DNA of 64,000 nucleotides from Fistulifera solaris (lineage: Eukaryota > Bacillariophyta > Bacillariophyceae > Naviculales > Stauroneidaceae), in NCBI GenBank assembly GCA_030295235.1, contig AP026133.1, positions 496,001 through 560,000 on the forward strand, read 5' to 3'. The notes beneath the pieces are model-generated. The model was not told the DNA's origin. It did not search any database and was given only the letters and a program-made list of their open reading frames with translations. The position numbers and the translations under genes are program-made. Shown one piece after another: positions 28,297 through 38,877 of the stretch (its first letter is position 1; each line of letters begins with the position of its first letter).

Positions 28297-30357
28297 TTAT
28301 AACGCGATTCTCAATCCGATTGGGATTTCTTGAAAAGCACCCTCCGACTGTGGTTGGATACCAAAAACCCTGCAAAAGAAACAATATTCACTGCTCAATG
28401 CATGACTAACATTCTCTGGTTTGCGAAAGCCGTGCTGCTCGCCTTTGTAAATGACAAGAGTAGTTGGCAACTTTTTCGCACACAACGCTTCAAACATTTG
28501 CTCAGCCTGGTTTGGTGGTACAATCTTATCTTCGTCTCCTTGCAAAGGATAACTGGACAAGTCAGATTATTAACGAAGTTGATAGGACATCGCTCATCGT
28601 AGACATTCTTCATTTCTGGATATGGGCCGATTAGTCCGTCCAAGTATCGGCTTTCAAATTTGTGCGTTTCTTCTGCCAGAGCATTGAGATCTCCTATGCC
28701 ATAAAGCGAAGCCCCGGCTCGAAAGGTATCCCGAAACACAAGAGCAGCCAGCGTCGAGTAACCACCAGCACTGCTGCCGTCTATACAAAGCCAATCCTCC
28801 CTTGCAAGGCCTTTTGAAACGCAGTACTTCGCTCCATTACAAGCATCATCAATGTCAAGTATTCCCCAGTTACCTTGCAAGCTCTTTTGGTACGCTCTTC
28901 CATATCCTGTGGAGCCACCGTAGTCGACATCCAAGACAGCAAATCCTCTTGTAGTCCAGTACTGAATATCAAGGCGGAAAGTTGTAGATGTTCGCGCTGT
29001 TGGTCCACCGTGTGCTTTCACCAGCAGAGGCGGTTTTGCTTGTGGTGAAGAGAGACTAGGAGGATAATAATACCCGTACGCATACCCGAGTCCATTGCAG
29101 CTCGAGGGAGATGGGAATTCGATGTGTTTCGGAATCGACATTGCGGATTTCAGTTTCGTCCACACGTCTGCATCAAACAAATCAGAAGCGGGGTCGAACA
29201 CTGGGACTGCTACGGAATCTTCGACACCTGGCGTTTTCCACACCCACACTGCCAGAGGCGCTGATATCGATCCTCCGAAAAAATACAGACTTTCTTCATA
29301 TTCGGAGTAAGCCAGTGACGAGATTGAATAAGGAGGGAGACACGACCGTCCATATTCGCGAATAGAACCCGACATGAGATCGATGAAGACGAGTCTCGAT
29401 CCTGATGGATCGTCATTTCCCGAGTCCGGCGGTGGGGCATAATTCGCAACCAGCATTTGCTTATTGCCAATAAAAACAAAATTGTGGCAACCAAGAATCC
29501 AGCCACATTTTGCCTCTGAGAAATCGGCATCAATTGGATACAAACATTTCAAGCCGTTTGTATTTGCTTCCCATTTGTAAATGTTGTACCATCCTGACTG
29601 GTTGTAAAGAAAGAAAAGTTCTCCTTGAAACCATGCAGGGGAATAAACACCAAAGCTGTCATTGTGACAGGTGGAAGTGACACGTTGAGCATCAGGAACT
29701 TGATCGATCGCGAATGGTTCGATGCTTTCCTTCGATACAAAAAGGACACTGTGATCCCACGGCATGTTCGGATGGTCCCACGCAACAAAAAGCCAAGCGT
29801 TTCGAAGAACTGTCCCAGCAAGGAGACGAATAAAAATCCTTTCCACAAGCAAGCGTACGATACTTTGCCATCCCATCGAGCGAGACGGATACGATTGAGT
29901 TTTGAACGTTTGTGGGATCGGAATGATCCTCCATCACGGCCAGCAAGAACATGTCGGTCGCACTTTCGACAACTTTGAAATCGGCCAATCGACATGCTGA
30001 CTTCGTATTTGTTGCTGGAAATATTTGCATTGCATCTTTCCCTTTCGATAACCAGTAAACAACATGACTGGGATAATCCGTAACGATCACTCCGTCTCCG
30101 TGCGGCCCGACACAGAACGCTCCACCGCCATATTCGTGTACCGCGGACCGGACATTATAGAGTTTAGGATCGGAGAGACTCAGTACTCCCGAAGCTGTTA
30201 CATGTTGAATGGCCGTCTTCCCTTGGCTTTCCGGATCGTTACACGAAACATAAACGCCGAAGGTGGGCGCCGCCATCATTTCGGCGAGCGAAGACGCCTT
30301 GGATTTGCCCACCATTTCCGCGGAGATCGGCGACGTATCGTCCGTTAAAGATATCAT
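28297..30357 (-). CDS. Prolyl oligopeptidase-family (S9C-like) serine peptidase
   Basis: Beta-propeller N-terminal half (from ATG 30357: RSAVHEYGGGAFCV, PCWDSSSKRLAF) and an alpha/beta-hydrolase C-terminal half. The catalytic Ser lies in CIDGSSAGGYSTLA (G-x-S-x-G), the Asp in LQGDEDKIVPPNQAEQMF and the His in GEQHGFRKPENV; an oxyanion-region HGGP precedes them. These order as in acylaminoacyl-peptidases/S9C. Two breaks: an A5 run (plus strand 29787-29791), after which the frame resumes VAWDHPNMPWDHSV, and an A3 run (28544-28546) just before LQGDEDK. Length is about 680 residues, normal for the family. No signal peptide seen, so probably cytosolic. Confidence 0.9.
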
Positions 30358-30705
30358 GTTCTTTATGACCTCCTGTTTGATTCAAAGTTTAATGTGCTAT
30401 CAGCTATCACTTTTTGCTGTCGTTGCTGGTTGCTGTGCGCACAGAATAATAGAGGCGCGGAAAAGTAACTACTTCGGTAAGGTTTATGGTTTTTTTACTC
30501 GGAGAACTTTTTACGATCTCACTTCAAATAATTTTAGTGAAATTACAAGTACCGGTACCGGTACCGGTACCGTACCAGGTACTCAAAGGAGCGGTGCACA
30601 AAGATGCCTCATTTCCCATTTTCCACAAAGCGAAAAAAGCAACTTCTGCGGGAGACGCTTATATTGATATTACTCCATTTCAACGTACAAATACTACTTC
30701 AAAAC
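30358..30705. other. Divergent promoter region with GTACCG repeat
   Basis: Contains about four GTACCG hexamers (30548-30576) running into GTACCAGGTAC at 30572-30582. No gene seen. Confidence 0.5.
30572..30582. repeat. Dispersed palindromic motif GTACCAGGTAC
   Basis: One of five exact occurrences of TACCAGGTAC (either strand) in intergenic sequence of this window. Here it adjoins a GTACCG microsatellite. Confidence 0.6.
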
Positions 30706-30951
30706 ATGTCTTCAACACCCGAAAAGAGCAAGAACGCAAGTGGGCATCTGTCTTTGCTGGATGGCAGTCCCTTGAAAGAAAAGCAGTCCCACAAGCTGTG
30801 CGAAGAGCAGTATGATCCTTTGCTGGAGCGAGCCAGCAAGTGGATGGCGCACCTGGAATCCATTCGTGATGACTATGCGCTCTTGAAAGTCAAAAATGCT
30901 ATTCTTTTGGACCGTCTTGTCATGGCCGGAGAAGACATTGATGAGAGTTGA
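30706..30951 (+). CDS. Small hypothetical protein, 81 residues
   Basis: From the ATG at 30706 (MSSTPEKSKNASG) a frame of 81 residues with a helical, charged middle (YDPLLERASKWMAHLESI then RDDYALLKVKNAILLDRL) ends in an acidic tail. The codon pattern and heptad-like leucines look like a real short helical protein. No family recognised. The short direct repeat GATGAGAGTTGAGCTGACATGAATTGTGTCG straddles the stop (about 30940-31005). Confidence 0.5.
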   Translation: MSSTPEKSKNASGHLSLLDGSPLKEKQSHKLCEEQYDPLLERASKWMAHLESIRDDYALLKVKNAILLDRLVMAGEDIDES

Positions 30952-31098
30952 GCTGACATGAATTGTGTCGCATTGATGAGAGTTGAGCTGACATGAATTG
31001 TGTCGTTCAATGACACGAAAGAACGAGCTGCTGATTGTTTGCAATATAGAATTTGTAGACTACAAAAATTGATATCATTACTTATGCTTTATGAGCGT

Positions 31099-32285
31099 TT
31101 ACTGCGTGTTTCGTTTGACCGTAAGTGCGTTCAGTCGTCGGGCTACGCCATTGACATGTAAAAAACCAAGAACGGCTACGACTCGTCCGGGTCGTTCGCC
31201 TTGCGCCTTTGTCATGGCGATCTGACACGCGGATCGAACGCCTGCCGCCAGCTGATCATCGCGATCTGACAAAATTATTTGCGTCGCAGGCAGAGCCACC
31301 GAAAGGTACACGACAAGGAGAAACGCCAAGTTAGCGATGACAGGAAACAAAAGGCTAGCTCAAAAAAAGAAGAAAGAATATCCGCCGGAGACAGATCATT
31401 CAGCTTATCAACGCTCTCAATTGCTAAGGGCTCACTCAACAATCTTTCTAAGAAAAAACCCAACGCAACATTGATCGACTCCAACATGATGAGCGGAGGA
31501 ACAAACAGCCGTACTAAATCGCGAACAGCTGCTTTATTCCTGGTCAGGAAACGCGGAAGAGTGACGTACTGTTTCATGTTTGCGTCGCCAAGGAGGGCTG
31601 TGGTGAGTGAAACCGATTGTGTGGCGAAAAGCGATTGCTCCCAATTCTTGACTTCAACCAGGTTTTTCCATAGTGACACAGATGTTTCGGGAAGATTTCC
31701 AAGTCGATTCAAAATATCATCAACGTTTTGATCGGCAAGAAGAATATCCGAGTTGTTCGAAGATAGTCGAAGAGCGGTAGTAAACTCTAAACCAGGCTCG
31801 AGCCCTGAGAGAGCGGATTGTAGGCCCCCAACACCTCCCAATACGGCTGCGGCCGCTGCGGTGGATAACCCACGCTTTTTGAACGTCTGGGTGACCATCG
31901 ATGTGAACCGCTCGATCCACGGTTGAGGTCGCGTTGGTTCTTTATTGGGCCCCATTTCACCGCGCTTTAGATCGGCAAACCGATTGGCACAGAGTTCTAA
32001 TACAACTGCGTCGGTACGCTCTGACAGAGCAATTTCAACATCTCTTGCAGAACTCTGTGATCCATGAAAGCACCCAACAAGAATGACTTGACATCCCGTA
32101 GTCGGTTCGATTAGTTCAACGTTACTGCCCCGTGAGGATTGAAGGCGAGTTGCTGAGCAGGCATTGATTCTTTGCTCTTCTTCCAAAACAATTTGCTCAT
32201 GCTTTCCAGGATTCCTAGGTCGATTCGTCCAACTGGATACAGTCCGAAATAATAATAGACAGCAACAAAGCCGACCGAACTTCAT
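31099..32285 (-). CDS. TraB-family (TRABD) protein
   Basis: The start at 32285 gives a hydrophobic leader (MKFGRLCCCLLLFRTVSSW), possibly an ER/plastid signal. The TraB domain opens with VILVGCFHGSQSSARDVEIAL then VVLELCANRFADL, matching the family's 'GtaHvs..S..eV' and 'ELc..R' motifs. It closes with IILSDRDDQLAAGVRSA and VVAVLGFLHVNGVARRL. A break at an A4 run (31349-31352, plus strand) separates the two parts; one added base gives a continuous hydrophobic segment PVIANLAFLLVVYLSVALP. TraB proteins occur at organelle membranes (plant TRB proteins at ER-mitochondria contacts) and some are metalloprotease-like. Molecular function here is not defined. Confidence 0.8.
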
Positions 32286-32678
32286 TTTCTTATTGTTATT
32301 TCGATTAAAATAATGATGGTAGCAAGTGGTAAAGAATGAGCTCGAAATCCGGAAATTTTCGTTTTTTCTTGTCGCTTCAACTTCCATTTCATCAGGTCGC
32401 AGTGGGACAACGACATAAGCGCTTGTGTTTTGTGTCACTTGAATCCGGTACTCAATTCACAACAAAAGTTATAGTAATTGAATCTTGTTGCAGCGCTTGG
32501 TGTTCTCTGAATTTGGCCACAAAAAAGATTTCCGTCACAATTTCATTGCCATTTTTTGGCCGATGTGATAGCGAAGAACCATCACATAGTCTTGAAAAGA
32601 TATGACAATCGTTAACAATACCTTCATAAAGAATAAATAAATCGTTTTACAAGAGTAAGAAGAGGCAAGCAATCGACC
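32286..32678. other. Divergent promoter region
   Basis: Between the TraB gene and the secreted acidic protein. The minus-strand frame is open upstream of the chosen TraB start but reads as untranslated sequence. Nothing recognised. Confidence 0.4.
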
Positions 32679-33575
32679 ATGCGTCTGACGGTATATTTGC
32701 TTGCGCTCCTCGCTGCTCATCCTTTCGAATGGATTGCTGCAGGACAGGTCAGGGGAGCCGGTGTGATGGGATTCGGTGGTCTGCTAGGGCATGGAGACAT
32801 AGGCCATCATCATGAAAACGAAGAACTTGAAGATACTGGCGCAAAATCAACAAAGAAGAAAGACGATACACACAAGGGCACTGGCAACGACTATGAAGAG
32901 TCAAGCGAGGACGGCGACGCTTTGGTGGATGATGAAGTCCCTGCCGACGACGATGGGGCTACAGATGACGTCGGTGGAACTCCACCGGATGGCGATGATA
33001 CACCAACTCCACCGGATGGATTTCAGCTGAGAGATTTATTCTTTCCATGCGAGTTAATAGAATCGCAATTCGAACTCCCAGTTTCATGCGAGCTTGATGT
33101 CGTTGATGCGCTATTATCCGAAGGAAGTGTCGGGATTACGGTGGATCTGAATGATCGAGTCTGTACGCCCTCAATTCTGAATAGAAACGCATGTGTCAGT
33201 CCTATTTATTCGGCTTACTTCGGTATCTTCAATCTTGCTATTTCTTCGAGAGTCGACTTCACCAATATTACCGTTGGAGAGTTTGCATTGGGAGATGTTG
33301 GACTAGAACTTGAAGCGTGTGGTACTGACTCGGAAACTGACAACTTCTTTTGCAGCTGCGAGGCCAGCTTCAATGGAAATGCATGCGCTTCTTGTGAAAT
33401 ATGTGGGTTTGGTAACGGCAACCCCATCACTGGGGTATCCTTTGACTGCACAAATCTGGTCCCTCTACTCTCCAGTTTTAACTCGTGCCAAGAAGTCGCC
33501 GCAATACAATCTCTGCAGGCGGACAAAATTCCAGTTTCGGTTCCCAACTTCATTAAAGAGTTGGAGTTCCGATAA
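32679..33575 (+). CDS. Secreted acidic, Cys-containing protein of unknown function
   Basis: A 298-residue frame. Residues 1-22 are a signal peptide (MRLTVYLLALLAAHPFEWIAAG). A His/Gly patch follows (GHGDIGHHHE), then a long Asp/Glu/Pro-rich disordered region (DDEVPADDDGATDD, PPDGDDTPTPPDG), and a Cys-rich globular domain from about residue 118 (FFPCELIESQFELPVSCELD, FFCSCEASFNGNACASCEIC). The Cys cluster looks EGF-like in spacing but does not match EGF exactly. Probably an extracellular or cell-wall protein. No family recognised. Confidence 0.65.
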   Translation: MRLTVYLLALLAAHPFEWIAAGQVRGAGVMGFGGLLGHGDIGHHHENEELEDTGAKSTKKKDDTHKGTGNDYEESSEDGDALVDDEVPADDDGATDDVGGTPPDGDDTPTPPDGFQLRDLFFPCELIESQFELPVSCELDVVDALLSEGSVGITVDLNDRVCTPSILNRNACVSPIYSAYFGIFNLAISSRVDFTNITVGEFALGDVGLELEACGTDSETDNFFCSCEASFNGNACASCEICGFGNGNPITGVSFDCTNLVPLLSSFNSCQEVAAIQSLQADKIPVSVPNFIKELEFR

Positions 33576-33644
33576 AGAATCAACCTATGCGATGTAGGTT
33601 CTGGTACATCGACACATCTGACGCTTCTGATTCAATGTTCAAGT

Positions 33645-33655
33645 GTACCAGGTAC
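33645..33655. repeat. Dispersed palindromic motif GTACCAGGTAC
   Basis: Exact copy, shortly after the stop of the secreted acidic protein. Confidence 0.6.
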
Positions 33656-33932
33656 GGCACTGTTAACGCACATTGTCACTCAAATAATAGATTCCATAAT
33701 TCATCTCATTTGTTGTAGCTGTGCGAAAATCAGCACGAATGTGAAGGTAAATTCTTTTCGCTCTTTGTAATAGACAGGGAAAATGTTTTGCATTTTGCCT
33801 ATGGCGTAACCCCAAATCTAGCTCACTCACAGAATTGGTCCTATTTGCATTAGTTTTTTTGTTGTATAAAAGAAATGAGGAGTCACTGATGTCTAACGTC
33901 TAACGTCACTTTAACCTTAAATAATGTACTTC

Positions 33933-33943
33933 GTACCAGGTAC
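33933..33943. repeat. Dispersed palindromic motif GTACCAGGTAC
   Basis: Exact copy, 288 bp after the previous one. Confidence 0.6.
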
Positions 33944-34418
33944 TTCCGGCTATCGTCAGCATTGGGTCGTCGGTTGGCGGGGAACGGAGAAGTGTAAAGA
34001 ATACCATTCAATAAGTGGCACAAACTTCCAGCGTCCGAAGATGGCTGATAAAGCGATACGTGATCTTGTACACATTGACCTAGTAGCGATTTTACTTATG
34101 CTAACTGCTTACTAACTACGGAGTATCTTTTGAATCATTTGATGGCAACTGGGCAATGGCAACGGGCCGGGCAACGCTGCGAAGAGACCTGTGTACTCGG
34201 CACTCCGCACGCGTGCCGCTTACTACCAGTACACTGGTTTGGTTCGGTGTTGGTGGGTGTCGGAGAACAACGAAAAATGAGAACGCAAGACCGAACAGCA
34301 CTTTATTGCGAAGTCCGAGGACCAACTCATAGGCAATCGACACGATCCTTCGCTATTATTAATAAATATCAACAAAGGACACAAGAGCTATTGAATAATT
34401 GTCGTAGTAAACTGCGAA

Positions 34419-35003
34419 ATGAGCAAAGAACAAGCAAACCTTTGTGCACTCGACGAAACAGAGACCGAGTCGGAAGAGCTCGATCCTCCGTCAGAGTTTA
34501 TCTGTGGCCTAACAATGGAGATCATGCACAACCCCTTGATGAGTAAATACGGCCACAACTATGAACGTGAAGCAATAATAGAATGGCTGACTCGAGGAAA
34601 TGATTCGTGTCCCATGACACGTCGACCGATGAGACTGTCCGATTTAATTTCAAATCATAATCTTCGTGCTCGAATCGATGAATGGAGGAAGGAACATCGA
34701 GATGATATCAGCAGCCCATCCCTTGTCGAAATAACAACGCAGGAGCCGCAATGCTTCGGCATTATCAGCTTGGACCGTCAAGAAGCAGTGATAAGACGTA
34801 GTTCATCCTCGACTCAACGGAGCGCCCGAAGACACCTCCGTGGACAAGGATCCTCTCGACGACGGCCGAGTGCTACCCAGCCAGTTGCAACAACGCCAAC
34901 GGAAGTACCAACCGAACGATCTCGCCGAGGCGTGCCTGCTAGGTTCATGCGACGACTTTTCTCTGGCCGAGGTGTCTCATCGCGTTATGATCAAGAAAGT
35001 TGA
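34419..35003 (+). CDS. U-box domain protein (putative E3 ubiquitin ligase)
   Basis: A 194-residue protein. The U-box spans about residues 23-92: PPSEFICGLTMEIMHNPLMS, HNYEREAIIEWL, CPMTRRPM and LISNHNLRARIDEW. This is the canonical 'P..F.CPi....M.dPV......tyer..I..Wl......CP.t..pl....l.pN..L...I..w' pattern, with GLT for the usual CPI. The tail is Ser/Arg-rich and basic, without a recognised substrate-binding domain. A second U-box gene follows 780 bp downstream on the same strand. Confidence 0.85.
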   Translation: MSKEQANLCALDETETESEELDPPSEFICGLTMEIMHNPLMSKYGHNYEREAIIEWLTRGNDSCPMTRRPMRLSDLISNHNLRARIDEWRKEHRDDISSPSLVEITTQEPQCFGIISLDRQEAVIRRSSSSTQRSARRHLRGQGSSRRRPSATQPVATTPTEVPTERSRRGVPARFMRRLFSGRGVSSRYDQES

Positions 35004-35780
35004 AACTCTTTTCCGACTCGAGAAACTAATGCGCGTAGATAACATTTGTTGAATTAGATTGCACCTCTTGTAATCGAAGGTTAAATGTTACTGTCTTAAT
35101 TTTGTTTTAGACAGTTGTTTGTAATGCGAAAAGTGATCGATGAACAAAACTAACAACCGTCTGCATTTTTGCTTCAAACCTTATGATGCTTAGTAGTTTG
35201 AAATAGCAATGAAAGGACTGTCCGGAAGCTTTTGGAGCAGGAAATATCTGTGATCTAGAATTCTCAAAGTATTACTCCGAAGCATCAGTCGGTAACTTGG
35301 TTTCCGTTCGTGTGGGTATAATGTAACATCGAACATCGCCTATCCTTTCATATGTGGGTAATATCTCATATGTTGTGTCAAGGGGCGAGTGTAAAAACCA
35401 GCAAGGCAAGCTAAAATGTATGCGGATTCAGGATGATAGCTACCGGGACTGAAGCTGAGTCAAGAGTTACGAAGCTTCAAAATTGCTCCGTGTTAATAAA
35501 AAAGACAACCGCATTATTTGAATAATCATTACCACTTTATTTAGTGTCTTAGCGGCTAAAAGGTATACCGTATACCTACTACCTACTGGTACTTGAGTCC
35601 CACTCGAGCGAGAAAGAATGTCCTACCTCGTCCTCAGTCCGCAGTCTGCAACTAAAACCAAACGGAAAAAAGAACGATCGACTGAAAGCATCAAGCATCA
35701 ACAGCAAAAGCACGACAGAGTTCATTGCGAACTCTCATATTCCTGTTGCTCACTTCTAAAGAAAGAGAATAATTACCACA
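35004..35780. other. Spacer between the two U-box genes
   Basis: No convincing gene. Contains the GGTATACCGTATACC dyad near 35560-35574 followed by ACCTACT repeats. Confidence 0.4.
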
Positions 35781-36450
35781 ATGAAGACAAACCAGAATAA
35801 TTCACAGTACTACGCACACCCGCCACAGTTGTACAGATGCCCGTTGAGTGGCAAGCTGATGGAAGGTAATTGGAAATGTAATTCACGATCGAGTCCGTTG
35901 AATGTAACATTCACTCGCTTTCTCTTCAACTCTAGAACCTGTAACAGATCCGTGTGCTCACAACTTTGATCGAGAGACAATCACTACTTATTTGGATAGT
36001 CACCACCGCTGCCCCATTTCAAAGAAGCCCTTGAGCCCGAGTGCTCTGCGAGCAAACCATTCATTAGCAGAACAAATAGAACGGTGGAAGTTTTACAAAG
36101 ACCATGACGGATTAGTGCGAGAGATTGTCGAGGAAGACCCAACATCAGCCTTATCAGAAGATGAAGAGTTTGATGATATAGTCATTCAAATGGAGCTTGG
36201 GACTCAGCGAAAGTCACGACAAGGGAAACATCACCAGAAAATGTACTATTACAATGAAATTCCGCCTGAGCTCATGCTCTTACCACAAGAACGTCAAATC
36301 TTAGCAAGCGTAAGGAGCAAAGTGGCGACCACTAGATCTATGGCGCAGAAACAGCGTTGCTATCGAACAACGTGCACATTGATCGGTTTTGTCATTCTTT
36401 GTGCCGGGGCACTTATTACATGGAACTCATTCTCGGGCGACGACGAATAG
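35781..36450 (+). CDS. U-box protein with C-terminal membrane anchor
   Basis: Exon 1 35781-35865, intron 35866-35935 (70 nt, GTAATT...CTCTAG, phase 1), exon 2 35936-36450. Spliced, the U-box reads YRCPLSGKLMEEPVTDPCAH, FDRETITTYLDSHHRCPI and PSALRANHSLAEQIERW, a textbook match including 'EPVTDP'. The rest is an acidic region (EEDPTSALSEDEEFDD) and a basic patch. It ends in a single membrane helix (CTLIGFVILCAGALITW) 10 residues from the end, so it is probably a tail-anchored E3 ligase acting at ER, mitochondria or plastid outer membranes. It is a relative of the upstream U-box gene only within the domain. Confidence 0.85.
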
Positions 36451-36786
36451 TAGCGCCAAGCTTTTCTTTTAGGAAATGACAACTTGATCCAATTGGGGGA
36501 CCTATGCCTATTTTCAAATTTGCCCTAATTTTGCAACGGCAACCTGTTAACTCGTTTCGGTGGATGATTGCTATCCTAAGAATGCATCTCTGTATTGACT
36601 AAACTACCTGGTATGTATACTAGCATAAAACCTGATTTCTATTATCCAATGGTCGGTGCGTGTAAGTTATTTATTGCATGCGTAGAAAGTGAAGCGGAAT
36701 TTTTATTGTTTTTTAATGTGCATGGGTTGCAGAAAAAGTGAAGCCTTGTTAAGGGCAAGTGAGTTTGAATCCTTTTTGGATGTTAC
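36451..36786. other. Convergent 3' spacer
   Basis: Between the U-box gene and the MYB gene tail. TACCTGGTAT, a one-mismatch copy of the GTACC palindrome, lies near 36606. Nothing else seen. Confidence 0.4.
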
Positions 36787-37858
36787 TTACTCTTCAATAC
36801 CTTGAGGAAGAAGTAAAAGGGACTGAACAGTAACACTTGGATCCACCATGTTGATCAAGGCAGTTTCATGGATAAGAGAAGAATCGGAGCTCTGCGAAGT
36901 TCCATCTTCAGATACAATGTTGCCTTCTGAGTAATGGTCGCAGGTGTCGATTTCCTGGTTAGATAGGTCGGGGAACATCGGTAGACTTGACTCCGGTAGA
37001 ATCGAAGGTTCCACATCAACCAGCCATTCCAACGGATCTTGACCTCCGAGCTCTTTGAAGTCGTAGGTATGATGCTGTTCGTTCTTGAAGTCAGCGCCGT
37101 CAGATGTTGCAGGGAAGCAGAAAGAATCAAGCTCCCGTGCATCGACTACCGATGCTGGAGAAAACGTGTCCCATACGTTTTCAGTTTCAGTCGACACTGA
37201 AGATGCGTTTGAAACAAGAATAGGAAATGGGAGGCTGCGAGAACAACAAAAATTGTAAGCGTTGTAGGCGACCGGAAGAAAAGTTCACGAAGTTTTCAAC
37301 TTACACTTCCGTACGAAGCTGGGAGGGTAAAGCAGAAAGAGAAGATGACCGAGGAACTTTCTTTGGTAGTTTAGGTTTCTTCATACTTCGTGAAGGCAAA
37401 GAAGGAGGAAGACTCATTTTTCGCTTCGCAGACGGCTTGCTTGGCGAGGATGGCGCCACATTCCCTTTATTCACAATATGACGCTCCATGCGCTGAAAGT
37501 ATTTTTGAGCATGCGTCCGCACTTGAACAACAGTGCGCGTCCCTATCATATTTGCAATTAGCTTCCATTGCTTTCCGTGCTTCTCAAGTCCTTCGAGAAA
37601 GACTTGATGCTCTTGCTCGGTCCACCTACCAATCTTTTCTTTATCTACAAGGGAAGGCGAAGATGACCCTCTTGGCGTGATCACAGCTCCTGAATCGTCT
37701 CCAGCAGGAGAGTCTGTGTTTGGCACTGATACTCGTAGGCCGTGTCCACCATCCGACTTGGGCATGCCGCACAGTTCGGGACCATTAGAATCAACGGCCG
37801 TCTCAGGCAACGGTGCCAATTTACTCACGAAAGCGTTGACGGGAAAAGAGTTGTTCAT
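36787..37858 (-). CDS. SHAQKYF-class MYB-related transcription factor
   Basis: Exon 1 37305-37858 (ATG 37858, MNNSFPVNAF), intron 37235-37304 (70 nt, GTAAGT...CTCGCAG, phase 2), exon 2 36787-37234. The single MYB repeat reads GRWTEQEHQVFLEGLEKHGK, QWKLIANMIGTRT and VQVRTHAQKYFQRM. The last helix carries the S/T-HAQKYF motif of CCA1/REVEILLE-like factors and their algal relatives. After it come a Ser/Pro/Lys-rich putative nuclear localisation segment (SAKRKMSLPPS, MKKPKLPKKVP) and, in exon 2, an acidic Asp/Glu/Ser-rich possible activation region. Confidence 0.9.
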
Positions 37859-38877
37859 TGTTTTAACAGGGAAAATGAGAACGAAGAAGCTAGCAAAAGA
37901 AAAAGGATTCTGGAGCACTGATTTATCGCGAAAGCGAGTGGCAGATCGCCTTCGAAATTTTTCACGTCTTGCGAGATGTCAACCACTCTCGACGGACAGT
38001 GTGCGCCACCAAAAAACATCTGGCCGGAACACGGAGAGCATCTGCCTCCCTCTCTCACTTTGGATCTACAGTATAATCGTAGTGGTATTCTACGTGGTAA
38101 ATTCGAACTATTCAAGGACTACAATAGTGAAAATAGTGGGAGTGTAATTGCGGACGGGAAGGAAACTGCAAAGTCCGTAGAAAGTCTGCCAGAACACACG
38201 TACTACGGACAACTCTGGAAGTGTAAACAACGAACGGTATTGAACAATTTTCTGTATTCTAATTAAAGGACTTTCTCTTCCATGAATTCTCTGAATTCTT
38301 TAGATAAAAACTTAAAAACGATTGCTGAATTTATAAACTGCAGCGAATTAGAATTGAGGTTTCTGAGTTTCTACAATTTCATCATATTCTTTAGTGACGT
38401 GAAAAACACTATTGACCGCATTGCACCCTTTGCTTTAGTCCAATGAGATCGCAGCAAAATTAGTCACGATCACACACGATTGAAGTAACGTGTCCAATGT
38501 CTGATCCTCTATTATACGGATGATTGACAGTTAAAGAAGAAATATGGAGTAATTTTTGCATGTCTTACTTGAACTCTGTCACCTTTCATATCTTGGCCTT
38601 CTAAAACAATCCAAAAAGCATAAAAAGATCTCGCACATCCAAGTCCAAGTCCCATTGTTGCTGTGGAGTTAGAAAACCAGGGTCTGTCCATTTAGATTCA
38701 TGCGATATTGGCGCTTGTTGGGCTATGTTGGACAACCACGTAAAGTGCATAGCAGACCCGGGCAAACAACACTGTCTTATGAATTGTTCATTAAAGTTTA
38801 TACATTGAACATCAAATTCTGCTTGTCAAACGTGCCATAGCCCGTACGTTCTTAATTACTTTGACTCGGAAGAAAAG
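37859..38877. other. Intergenic region with one weak ORF
   Basis: 1 kb upstream of the MYB gene. The only candidate is a plus-strand frame at 37976-38266 (listed separately). The remainder is AT-rich with nothing recognised. Confidence 0.35.
37976..38266 (+). CDS. Doubtful hypothetical ORF, 96 residues
   Basis: Starts MSTTLDGQCAPPKNIWPEH and has mixed, protein-like composition (Asn/Ser/Lys/Tyr) without repeats. It overlaps the probable 5' leader of the divergent MYB gene. No motif, no neighbour support and no recognised family; it may be chance or a first exon. Confidence 0.25.
   Translation: MSTTLDGQCAPPKNIWPEHGEHLPPSLTLDLQYNRSGILRGKFELFKDYNSENSGSVIADGKETAKSVESLPEHTYYGQLWKCKQRTVLNNFLYSN

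Larger units (their letters stand above)
33576..34418. other. Intergenic region with two copies of the palindromic motif
   Basis: 843 bp, no gene seen. GTACCAGGTAC occurs at 33645-33655 and 33933-33943; a TCTAACGTC doublet lies near 33893-33907. Confidence 0.5.

Noticed and set aside
36725-36775. A possible tRNA B box (GAGTTTGAATCC).
   Set aside because: No A box or cloverleaf pairing could be built around it.
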